A DNA stretch of 64,000 bases, from the NCBI GenBank assembly GCA_019636515.1, contig JAHBXI010000004.1, positions 62,001 to 126,000 on the forward strand, read 5' to 3'. Under the pieces are notes generated by a model, which was not told the DNA's origin, did not search any database, and was given only the letters and a program-made list of their open reading frames with translations. The position numbers and the translations under genes were made by a program. The DNA is from Phycisphaeraceae bacterium. Its GTDB lineage: Bacteria > Planctomycetota > Phycisphaerae > Phycisphaerales > UBA1924. Shown in pieces: positions 46,308-53,752 of the stretch. The stretch's first letter is position 1. Every line of letters starts with the position of its first letter.

Positions 46308-46595
46308 TCATTCCTCCCGCGGGATCACCCGGACGTTGCGGCGCTGATCGCCAGACGAACGCGCCACGACTCCCCGAAGGCGGTTGAGAGCGCCGATCGA
46401 CAGGCCCGCCAACGCGGCGAGCATCCCGACAAACAAGGCCATCAGTCCCACGAGCACAAGAATCGGGATCAGCGCGAGAAACACAAGAACCCCGATGAAC
46501 GACGGCCCGGCCCCGCCGGGCCGGCCCCCATGCTCCGCGATGGAGATCCACCTCCTCACCGCGACATGGTAATAAAACCAGGGCGGCGTGTTCAA
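46308..46595 (-). CDS. Small membrane protein, unknown function
   Basis: A 95-residue protein starting at a TTG (46593-46595). A long hydrophobic segment (GVLVFLALIPILVLVGLMAL, then FVGMLAALAGLSIGAL, about residues 35-70) gives two closely spaced membrane helices. A basic tail (RRNVRVIPREE) follows. There is no conserved motif. It lies convergent to the class IV aminotransferase gene, and the hairpin at 46600-46632 separates it from the PEP-CTERM-like gene. Coding status is fairly likely but not certain; there is no good ribosome-binding site. Confidence 0.5.
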   Translation of the reverse strand: MNTPPWFYYHVAVRRWISIAEHGGRPGGAGPSFIGVLVFLALIPILVLVGLMALFVGMLAALAGLSIGALNRLRGVVARSSGDQRRNVRVIPREE

Positions 46596-46599
46596 AGAG

Positions 46600-46632
46600 C
46601 CGCGGCCGCCCCCATCGTGGGAGCGGCCGCGG
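46600..46632 (-). terminator. Hairpin terminator-like element after the PEP-CTERM-like gene
   Basis: A perfect 10-bp stem (46600-46609 with 46623-46632), extendable into the 13-base loop, lies 41 bases beyond the stop of the PEP-CTERM-like gene. On the minus strand only a weak CTCTTTG follows. It probably ends that transcript, though a T tract is lacking. Confidence 0.5.
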
Positions 46633-46673
46633 GATCGGAGTTGGTTGCAATGAGATGGGCCGCGTTCGGGGGA

Positions 46674-47393
46674 TCACTTCGTCCGACGGCGGAGGGTCAC
46701 CAGGCCCAGGCCGCAGGCGGCGAGCATCGCGGCGCCGGGGGAGGGGATCACGCCCTCGATGATCTGATCCTGCTTGGTCCCGCTGGCGATCCCCATGATC
46801 GGGGTGTTGGCCTGGTAGTCCTGGGACAGGTAGCCGATGATCGTGTTGAAGGCGGACATGACGCCGCTGCTCAGGGATGAACCGTCGGTCTTCTTGGCCT
46901 TGAAGGTGCCGCCGGTCAGGGTGATGCTCGAAAGGCCGATGTTCGTGTTGTAGTCCGAGATGACCTCCCAGACGGCCAACTGGAACGCGGCGGCGAAGTT
47001 GTTGGTCGCCCCGGGGGCCAGTTGCGCCCCGGCGGCGCCGTTGTAGAGTTTCTGGATCGCGGCGGCCTTGTCCTCGCCCATCGGCGAGCCGTCGGGCATC
47101 GCGGAGACGGGCACGAACTCGAACTTCGACGTGTTCGACGAGACATACTGATGAACGTCCGTGCAGTACGTGACGTGCGTGCCGTTGGCGGACTCGAAGG
47201 GGGCGTCGGCGTCGCTGAGAAGGTGCTTCAACTGGCCCGCGAAGACGTCCTGCGACGACGATCCGACCGTGATCTTGACGTTCTGCCCGTTCCCCTTGCC
47301 CAGGTACTTGACGTTCACGAACGCGGCCGAGGCCTGGTGGGCGGACGCGGCGGCGACAAGGGCGGCGACAGCGACGATGGTTCCGGTCTTCAT
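46674..47393 (-). CDS. PEP-CTERM-like exported protein with putative thioester-domain residues
   Basis: A 239-residue exported protein with a signal peptide (MKTGTIVAVAALVAAASAHQ). The C-terminus VIPSPGAAMLAACGLGLVTL plus RRRTK is a PEP-CTERM-like sorting signal: short motif, hydrophobic helix, basic end, handled by exosortase and placed at the surface. Cys77 in VTYCTDVHQ and Gln138 in AFQLAVWEV match the Cys and Gln that form an internal thioester in adhesin thioester domains, so covalent attachment to partners is possible. That is an inference from two motifs only. The ATG at 47391-47393 is the start. Confidence 0.75.
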   Translation of the reverse strand: MKTGTIVAVAALVAAASAHQASAAFVNVKYLGKGNGQNVKITVGSSSQDVFAGQLKHLLSDADAPFESANGTHVTYCTDVHQYVSSNTSKFEFVPVSAMPDGSPMGEDKAAAIQKLYNGAAGAQLAPGATNNFAAAFQLAVWEVISDYNTNIGLSSITLTGGTFKAKKTDGSSLSSGVMSAFNTIIGYLSQDYQANTPIMGIASGTKQDQIIEGVIPSPGAAMLAACGLGLVTLRRRTK

Positions 47394-47702
47394 GGTGTAT
47401 GTGTCCCGATTCGCGTGTGTCGGTGCCGTCCCTGACCATCCGTGGCCCGGGGACGCGGCCCGTCGATCACGCACCACGAAGGTTCAATACAGAACCCGTG
47501 CCCGCAAGCCGCGAATGAAAAACCCCGCGGCGAAAATGCCGGGCACGCCGCCTGCCCCGGCCGATCAACCTGCGCCGCCTGTGACGGGGACCCGGGCCGC
47601 GCGATCGATCCGGAGCGAGATCCCGCGCCGCGACGTATCCTCACGCTCCGCGAGGCGGCGGACCCTTCACCGCCTCGCTCGCTTCGTCACCAGGCCGCTT
47701 GC
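47394..47702. other. Intergenic region between the PEP-CTERM-like and glycogen synthase genes
   Basis: About 310 bases, divergent, with no convincing gene. In-frame extensions of the glycogen synthase frame upstream of 47703 are Arg/Pro-rich and rejected. It presumably holds both divergent promoters; no clear elements were recognised. Confidence 0.4.
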
Positions 47703-49631
47703 ATGACCGCCGATCCGACCGTCAATCCCGTTCCCGCCCCCGATCCCGCCACGGCCGAAGACGAGGCCGGCGACCTCGCTCCCGGTTCGCGCGCCGCCGG
47801 CCCCGCCCTGGTCCTCGAGTTCGCCTGGGAAGTCTGCAACCAGGTCGGCGGGATCTACCAGGTCATCCGATCCAAGGCCCCCGAGATGGTCGCCCGCTGG
47901 GGCGACCGCTACGTCGCCGTCGGTCCCTACGAAGGCGCGAAGGCCGACCTGGAGTTCGAGATGATGCGCGGCGCGGGGTGGGTCGGTCGCGCGCTGACCC
48001 AACTCAGGGAGCAGCACGGCGTCACCATCCACCACGGACGCTGGCTTATCCCCGGTCGGCCGCGGGTCATGCTCCTGGACCACTCGTCCTTGCGCGACCG
48101 CCTGGGCGATGTCAAGTACCGCCTCTGGCGCGACCACGGCATCGAGACCCCCGGCGGAGACGGCCTCATCGACGGCGTCGTGACCTTCGCCGAGGCGTCT
48201 CGCCTGCTGGTCGAGGCCCTGTGCAACGAACGCGCCCTGGTCCCCGGACGCAACAAGGGCGTCTCACGCATGGTCGTCGCCCACTTCCACGAATGGATGG
48301 GGGGACTGGCGATCCCCATGATCCGCCGCGCCCGCCTCCCCGCCGCCACCCTCTTCACCACCCACGCCACCCTCCTGGGCCGCTACATGGCCAGTTCCGA
48401 GGACGGGTTTTACGACTGGCTCCCCTGGGTCGACCAGGACAAGTCCGCCACGCAGTACAACGTCCGCGCCCAGCACTCGATCGAGCGTGCCTGCGCCCAC
48501 GGATCCCACGTCTTCACCACCGTCTCGTCCATCACCGCCGAGGAGTGCGCCCACCTGCTCGGCAGGCCCATCGACCTGGTCACCCCCAACGGGCTCAACG
48601 TCGCCCACTACAACAAGGTCCACAACCAGCAGCGGTTCCACGGCGAGTTCAAGCAGGCCCTCCACCGCTTTGTCTGCGGGTACTTCTTCCCCAGTTATTC
48701 CTTCGACCTCGACAACACCCTCTACTTCTTCACCAGCGGACGCTACGAGCCGCGCAACAAGGGCTTTGACCTGTGCCTCGAGGCCATGGCCCGCCTCAAC
48801 GCCGAACTCAAGGCCGCCCGCCTCGGCAAGACCGTCGTCTTCTTCATCGTCAGCCGACGCGCCACCAAGAGCATCAACCCCCTGGCCATGGAGAAGCGCG
48901 GCGTCCTCAACGAACTCGAGGAGGTCTGCGAGCACATCACCAAGGGCGTCATGGAGCAGTTGTTCTGGAGGGCCGCCTCCGGGGGACGACTCAAACTCGA
49001 CGACCTCGTCGACGAGTACTGGATGCTCCGCTACCGACGCGCCCAGCAGGCCATGAAGCAGCACTGCCTGCCCATGGTCGTCACCCACATCCTCGAAGAC
49101 GACCAGAACGACCCCGTCCTCAACCAGATCCGCATGCTCGGGCTCCACAACACAAGGGAAGACCCCGTCAAGGTCGTCTACCACCCCGACTTCATCTCCC
49201 CCACCAACCGCCTCTGGGGCGTTGATTACGACCAGTTCGTCCGGGGCTGCCACCTGGGTGTCTTCCCAAGCGCCTACGAACCCTGGGGATACACCCCGCT
49301 CGAATGCCTCGCCATGGGCATCCCCGCCGTCACCAGCGACCTCGCCGGCTTCGGACGATACGTCCAGGAACAGCACCAGGACCACGACCAATGGGGGCTG
49401 ACCGTCCTGCCGCGCCGACGCCGAGGCTACTTCGACGCCGCCGCCGACCTCGCCCAGCGACTCCTGGCCTTCTGCAAACTCGACCGACGACAACGCATCG
49501 CCCTGCGCAACGAGGTCGATCGCCACTCCTGGGAGTTCGACTGGTCACGACTCGCCGCCGCCTACCACCGCGCCCACGACCTGGCCATCGACCGCGCCGC
49601 TCGCGAACTCGACCAGGATCCACACCCGTGA
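47703..49631 (+). CDS. Family 3 (eukaryote-type) glycogen synthase
   Basis: A 642-residue glycosyltransferase of GT3, the group to which yeast and animal glycogen synthases belong; most bacteria use GT5 GlgA. The N-terminal motif LEFAWEVCNQVGGIYQVIRS (about residues 38-57) is diagnostic. Later parts include LFTTHATLLGRYMASSEDGF, NGLNVAHYNKVHNQQRFHGE and PSAYEPWGYTPLECLAMGIP, which shape the active cleft. It should add glucose from UDP-glucose to glycogen. An Ala/Pro-rich leader of ~35 residues precedes it. It overlaps rnhA by GTGA, so the two are translationally coupled. Confidence 0.9.
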   Translation: MTADPTVNPVPAPDPATAEDEAGDLAPGSRAAGPALVLEFAWEVCNQVGGIYQVIRSKAPEMVARWGDRYVAVGPYEGAKADLEFEMMRGAGWVGRALTQLREQHGVTIHHGRWLIPGRPRVMLLDHSSLRDRLGDVKYRLWRDHGIETPGGDGLIDGVVTFAEASRLLVEALCNERALVPGRNKGVSRMVVAHFHEWMGGLAIPMIRRARLPAATLFTTHATLLGRYMASSEDGFYDWLPWVDQDKSATQYNVRAQHSIERACAHGSHVFTTVSSITAEECAHLLGRPIDLVTPNGLNVAHYNKVHNQQRFHGEFKQALHRFVCGYFFPSYSFDLDNTLYFFTSGRYEPRNKGFDLCLEAMARLNAELKAARLGKTVVFFIVSRRATKSINPLAMEKRGVLNELEEVCEHITKGVMEQLFWRAASGGRLKLDDLVDEYWMLRYRRAQQAMKQHCLPMVVTHILEDDQNDPVLNQIRMLGLHNTREDPVKVVYHPDFISPTNRLWGVDYDQFVRGCHLGVFPSAYEPWGYTPLECLAMGIPAVTSDLAGFGRYVQEQHQDHDQWGLTVLPRRRRGYFDAAADLAQRLLAFCKLDRRQRIALRNEVDRHSWEFDWSRLAAAYHRAHDLAIDRAARELDQDPHP

Positions 49632-50197
49632 CCACCCCCAACACCACCCCCACCCCCGGCTCGACACCCGACTCGATACCCGGCTCGACACCCGGCTCGA
49701 CACCCGCACCCAATCCCCTGGCCAAGACACCACCCGGCCCCGCGAGCGAACGCCCAACCGTCGAACTCCACACCGACGGGGCCTGCTCGGGCAACCCCGG
49801 ACCCGGCGGATGGGCCTACATCCTCATCCACCCCTCCACCTCCAGGCGCCGCGAAGCCAGCGGCGCGGAGCACGACACCACCAACAACAAGATGGAACTC
49901 CGCGCGGTCATCGAGGGCCTCTCGTCGCTTTCACGGCCCTCCACCGTCGACCTCTACTCCGATTCCAAGTACGTCCTCGACGGCCTGCGCGAGTGGATGC
50001 CCAACTGGAAGGCCCGAAACTGGCGCACCGCCGGCAAAAAGCCCGTCAAGAACCGCGAACTCTGGGAACGCCTCGATGCGCTCAAGTCCATCCACCACAT
50101 CCGCTTCCACTGGATCAAGGGCCACGCCGACCACCCCGAGAACCAGCGCTGCGACCAGTTGGCCGTCGCCGCACGGGAACAACTCGTGGGACCATGA
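49628..50197 (+). CDS. rnhA: Ribonuclease HI with N-terminal repeat linker
   Basis: A 189-residue enzyme that cuts RNA in RNA:DNA hybrids. The four metal-binding acids are Asp50 (HTDGACSGNPGPGGW), Glu90 (NNKMELRAVIE), Asp112 (YSDSKYV) and Asp176 (RCDQLA), with His166 in WIKGHADHP. Before the domain is a ~40-residue Pro/Thr/Ser linker encoded by a 12-base tandem repeat. The GTG at 49628 overlaps the stop of the glycogen synthase gene (GTGA), a tight coupling of unrelated functions. The linker is not conserved in the family and may be disordered. Confidence 0.95.
   Translation: MTTPNTTPTPGSTPDSIPGSTPGSTPAPNPLAKTPPGPASERPTVELHTDGACSGNPGPGGWAYILIHPSTSRRREASGAEHDTTNNKMELRAVIEGLSSLSRPSTVDLYSDSKYVLDGLREWMPNWKARNWRTAGKKPVKNRELWERLDALKSIHHIRFHWIKGHADHPENQRCDQLAVAAREQLVGP
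49659..49706. repeat. 12-bp tandem repeat in the rnhA linker
   Basis: Four head-to-tail 12-base units, three identical (gctcgacacccg) and one variant (actcgatacccg), encode GSTP, DSIP, GSTP and GSTP at the start of RNase HI. Copy number could vary without shifting the frame. Confidence 0.7.
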
Positions 50198-50238
50198 CCA
50201 CCCCTCGAACCACCTCTCGCGGACACGCCCGGGCCGAC

Positions 50239-50598
50239 CTAAAAACCAAAGTCCTTCGGATCCATGCCGAGTCCCTCGATCACCGTGATGACCAGGGAAC
50301 AAAGCGCGGCATCACCCACCCGCCTCGCCAGGTCCGCCGCGGGCGCAAGGTGCCCCCTCAATCCCGCTGGATCGCCCCCGGGGCCTTTGAACATCGCCAT
50401 CCCCAAATGAGCCTGGGCCACCCGCTCGGCGGGCGCCCCGGGAAGGTCGATGCAGCGCGTGAAGTCCGCGATCGCCGAGGCCGCATCCCCGCCCAGGCCG
50501 TGCGCAAAGCCCCGGTTGACAAGGGCGTCCTTGCCCGCATCGGCGACGGCGAAGCAGCGTTGGAGAACCTTGAAGATGGAACGGGTCACCCCCGACAC
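50239..50598 (-). CDS. Small TPR-type protein, possibly a remnant
   Basis: A 119-residue protein starting at GTG 50596-50598. The segment ALVNRGFAHGLGGDAASAIA followed by DFTRCIDLPGAPAERVAQAH is the TPR unit seen in long repeat proteins of planctomycetes (IADFTRxIELPGAP pattern). Only about one and a half repeats are present, and there is no catalytic domain. It may be a true small protein or the surviving end of a larger TPR gene, since the next ~900 bases upstream look non-coding. Confidence is moderate. Confidence 0.5.
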   Translation of the reverse strand: MSGVTRSIFKVLQRCFAVADAGKDALVNRGFAHGLGGDAASAIADFTRCIDLPGAPAERVAQAHLGMAMFKGPGGDPAGLRGHLAPAADLARRVGDAALCSLVITVIEGLGMDPKDFGF

Positions 50599-50674
50599 AT
50601 CCGGATGATCCCGGCGGACGCGGGGAATATCAACCCAAAGTCCGGCGACATGCCCGGATTATCGCGTGCCGAGC

Positions 50675-50746
50675 AAAAAACTCCCCCGCCCGTTCCTTCG
50701 CCCCGGCCATCGGTGGGCCACGGAAGGCGAGCAGCGGGCGGGGGAG
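50675..50746 (-). terminator. Strong hairpin with T-run, minus-strand terminator-like
   Basis: A perfect 12-bp GC stem (50681-50692 with 50735-50746), with an internal structured 42-base loop, has T6 at its minus-strand end (the A6 at 50675-50680). It would end a transcript coming from 51.5 kb leftwards, possibly that of the prepilin gene 750 bases away, or an unknown non-coding RNA. No gene body was found next to it. Confidence 0.6.
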
Positions 50747-51491
50747 CCGCTCAAGAGACGGGACGCTCGCGTGCCGAAGACGCTGGAGAGTGGTTGCGAG
50801 TCCTTCGCCATCTCTCGAAAAAGCAAGCCGCCGGGTCGACCTGGGGAACGGGGCGTGGTCGGCCCGGCGGGGCGCCCGGCGGATCCATCGTGGATCGCCG
50901 GACGCGGCGCGGGGGAGTCTCTCCTTCCCTCCGGCGGGTCGTGCGGGGGGGTGGTGGAGTCGCTGGGAGGACTTGGGCGGATACGTTCACGTCAACCTTC
51001 GCCCGGCCGAACGGCCGAACGAGCGGGTTTCACCTTCTCGATGCGAGGACTTTCGCGCGGGCACGTTCGGGCACGGAGCCGGTCTCACGGGCGTCTTGGT
51101 CGCGCGAGCCCGGGCCAAAATCCCGGAGGCGGAGAACTCCGCGTCGTTCTCGGCGCTGGTTTGATTCACGGGAGCCGTCGATGGGCGTGGTGTCATGGCT
51201 CGGGTCCTGGCCTTCCGACTCGCGCCTCCGTGCGCGGGAAGCAAGCGATCGTCATCCGTGCCGTCCGCTCGCGTTCAATGTTCCATTCGCGGCAACCGCG
51301 GCGCGGGTTGCCTTTCTCCCGTGGGGACTTTGCCTCGACTTGCCGACCTCGCCCCCCGCCCCGCCGCCGCCCACGATCGCCCACGCCCGACGACGACTTC
51401 CCGGCGAGCGGCTCGGCCGGCCATAGGTTCGGCTCCGCCACGAGGGATCCCGTGTCCCGGAATTCCCCGGTGATCGCGCGTGACCGCGTCG
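50747..51491. other. Stretch without convincing gene
   Basis: About 745 bases with open frames that are Arg/Ser/Pro-rich, lack family features and overlap one another, so no gene is called. RNase P RNA, tmRNA and SRP RNA signatures were looked for by eye and not found. The hairpin at its left end shows that transcription may cross it on the minus strand. Confidence 0.4.
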
Positions 51492-52280
51492 TTATTTCGC
51501 CCGCGTCGGATAATCGCCGTCATCCCACGACGCGATGTCGAGAATCGCGATGTCGCGGACCGGCGAGGCATGCCCGTCGAGATACACCGCGTTGGTCGTG
51601 GAGCCGTGCCGCCGCGGAGCGATGCGCTGGCGACGCAGCGAATTGCTCTCCCACTGCGGCCCGCCGACGACCTGCGAACTGTACTGCGTGTCGTAGTAGA
51701 TCGCGATGGTCCGTTCGTCGTTGTTGTTGCCGTACCACGCGTTGGCCTGGACGCCGCCGGGATCGTCGGCAAAGCAGGAGAGGTACATCACCTGCGCCGG
51801 ACGCGGGTACTTGCCGAACCTGGTCGGCGGCTTGCCGCGGCCCTCGGTGATCGTCCCCGGCTTGGTGAAGAACAGGCCGTTGTTCACGTAGTGGATGTTG
51901 TGCAGGTCCTTCGGGCGGGCCGGGTCGCGGTAGTACGCCGCGTCGCGGTAGCGGTCGGCTACCCCGTGGTCCGTCCGATCCGTGCGCGTCCTGGGGTCGC
52001 AGTACGGACGCAGCACGAACGCCCAGCCCGGGTTCAGGGGCTTCCCGAACGCCTCGCTGCTCCCGCATTCACGCGGCGTCCATTCCCTGTTCTCGTCCAT
52101 GTACATCACCAGCGCCATGCCGATCTGCCGCTGGTTGGAAAGACACACCCCCGCGCGGGCCGCCCCGCGGGCCTTCGAGATCGCCGGGAACAGCAGGCCG
52201 ATCAGGATCGCGACGATCGAGATCACCACCAGGAGTTCGATCAGCGTGAACGCCGGGGTCCGTTCACGCGGACCGCTCAT
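51492..52280 (-). CDS. Prepilin with H-X9-DG motif (DUF1559-like)
   Basis: A 262-residue protein. The leader is followed by [20 protein letters not shown] (about residues 12-31), the prepilin cleavage/methylation site, with Glu at +5. Ala rather than Gly precedes the cleavage point ([10 protein letters not shown]). Near the C-terminus [15 protein letters not shown] fits the H-X9-DG pattern of planctomycete prepilins. [20 protein letters not shown] is typical of DUF1559-type proteins. Such proteins occur in many copies in planctomycetes; the function is unproven but linked to type II secretion/pilus-like export. A longer frame to 52412 is possible. Confidence 0.85.
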   Translation of the reverse strand: MSGPRERTPAFTLIELLVVISIVAILIGLLFPAISKARGAARAGVCLSNQRQIGMALVMYMDENREWTPRECGSSEAFGKPLNPGWAFVLRPYCDPRTRTDRTDHGVADRYRDAAYYRDPARPKDLHNIHYVNNGLFFTKPGTITEGRGKPPTRFGKYPRPAQVMYLSCFADDPGGVQANAWYGNNNDERTIAIYYDTQYSSQVVGGPQWESNSLRRQRIAPRRHGSTTNAVYLDGHASPVRDIAILDIASWDDGDYPTRAK

Positions 52281-52476
52281 CGGGCGCGGCGAAGCGGTGG
52301 CTGGTGGACTCACGAAGCGGTCTCCGGCACGGGCAAGGCCCGGCATCGGCACCCATGACACACGCCCGCAAACGGCCAGAAGGGCCGTCCGTTTGAATCG
52401 GCGGACCATCACTGTACTGCCCAGAACCCTGTTTCAACAAGTCTATTTCCCCGCGTATCGGTGCCATCCATCCCGC

Positions 52477-53511
52477 TCAGCGGGCGGGCGGGCGCTCGGC
52501 CCACGGGAATCCCTCCGGGATAAGTCCCGGCAGCCCGTGAAGCCACCCGACAAGCCACGCCATGGCGTCGGCGAGCCGGGGACCGGGGCGGCTGAACATC
52601 TGGTTTCCGTCAACGACCGCGACCCGGCCAGACCGAGCCGCCCGAAGCCCCGAAAACCACGCCTGGTTCGCCAGTTCTTCGGCCATGTGTTGCGCCTGGG
52701 CCAATCCAACCCCGCACGGGCAGATGACCACGGCCTGCGGATCGACCGCAACGACCTGCTCCGAACTCACCGTGATACTTTTGCCCGCCCGCCTCCAGGA
52801 TTGCTGCGGCCCCGCGGCCGCCCCGGAGCCTTCGGCCGCGGATGTCTGGTTGAGCGGGTGCCCCGCGCCGGCCCGTTCGACCATCTGCGCAATCCAGTGC
52901 CCCCCGACAAACAGCGGATCGGTCCACTCCAGGAAGACGACGCGGGGACCATCGCCGTACGGGTTCACGTGCTCCTGGGCGGAAAAAAAACGCCCCCGGA
53001 GTTCCACGGCGAACCGAGAGGCCTCGGCGGCAAGCCCGGCGGCCCGACCCACTTTCAGGACATCATCAAGGACATCCTCGATCGAGGTGGGGTTCAGGCT
53101 CACGATCCGCGGCGGGCGCTCCCACCGCGCGACCATGCCCTGAACGGCGGCCAGGTCGATGGAGCACACCGCGCACAGATCCTGCGTCAGGATCACGTCG
53201 GGTCGCAGCGACTCGACCAACCCCCCGTCGAGCGTGTACAGGGACGCCCCCGTGGCGAGTTGCTCCCGAACCTGCCGGTCAATCTCCGCTGGTGATGAAC
53301 CCCGGGTCGTCTGCCCCGTCACGACCGGGACGCCGTCCAGGTACGAGGGGTGGTCGCATTCATGGGAACGCCCCACGAGCAATTCCCGGCCCCCAATCGC
53401 GCACAGAATTTCCGTCGCCGAGGGCACCAGGCTGACGATTCGCGGGGCGCGGCCGGGGACCGCTCCGGGGTTGGATCCGGGGTTGGGGCGTAGTTGCTCG
53501 CGAGTCGGCAT
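52477..53511 (-). CDS. BtuF-like cobalamin/corrinoid-binding protein
   Basis: A 344-residue protein of the helical-backbone substrate-binding family. PRIVSLVPSATEILCAIGGR and VGRSHECDHPSYL are typical of cobalamin- or haem-binding BtuF/FecB relatives. No signal peptide is present at the chosen start (53509-53511, MPTREQ), although such proteins usually act in the periplasm. A Gly/Ala/Gln-rich insertion lies near residue 230. No permease or ATPase is adjacent, and no cobalamin riboswitch was recognised upstream. It may use other transporters or act on its own. Confidence 0.8.
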   Translation of the reverse strand: MPTREQLRPNPGSNPGAVPGRAPRIVSLVPSATEILCAIGGRELLVGRSHECDHPSYLDGVPVVTGQTTRGSSPAEIDRQVREQLATGASLYTLDGGLVESLRPDVILTQDLCAVCSIDLAAVQGMVARWERPPRIVSLNPTSIEDVLDDVLKVGRAAGLAAEASRFAVELRGRFFSAQEHVNPYGDGPRVVFLEWTDPLFVGGHWIAQMVERAGAGHPLNQTSAAEGSGAAAGPQQSWRRAGKSITVSSEQVVAVDPQAVVICPCGVGLAQAQHMAEELANQAWFSGLRAARSGRVAVVDGNQMFSRPGPRLADAMAWLVGWLHGLPGLIPEGFPWAERPPAR

Positions 53512-53752
53512 GAGCCATCGTTGGTCAATGCGCCTCCCTCGGCGATGGCCCGGGCCGCCTCTTCCCGCGTTCATTCAGGAGCGGGCGCCACCCCCCGACC
53601 AGGCCGCAACGACGAGCGTACCGCCCGGGAAGCCCCCTCGGACCGCCTGGCCGCTCCGCGTGAACTCGAAGGCTCGGTGGTATCCTGTACCCATACACGG
53701 ATGTATCGCACGCGAGATGCACGCGATGGCGGCGGACACAGCCGGAGGAACG

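Noticed and set aside
50681-50746. Possible SRP RNA, because of a GGAAGGCGAGCAG stretch next to a stem
   Set aside because: The two sides of the stem are very unequal (about 29 and 9 bases) around the GGAA, unlike the SRP core loop, so I treat it as a hairpin terminator.
50666-51850. 395-codon plus-strand frame in the gene-poor stretch
   Set aside because: The composition is repetitive Arg/Ser/Pro/Gly, there is no domain, and it runs antisense into the prepilin gene.
53159-53752. Upstream extension of gspD
   Set aside because: It is antisense to the BtuF-like gene and Arg/Pro-rich. The GGAGGA and signal peptide support the start at 53753.
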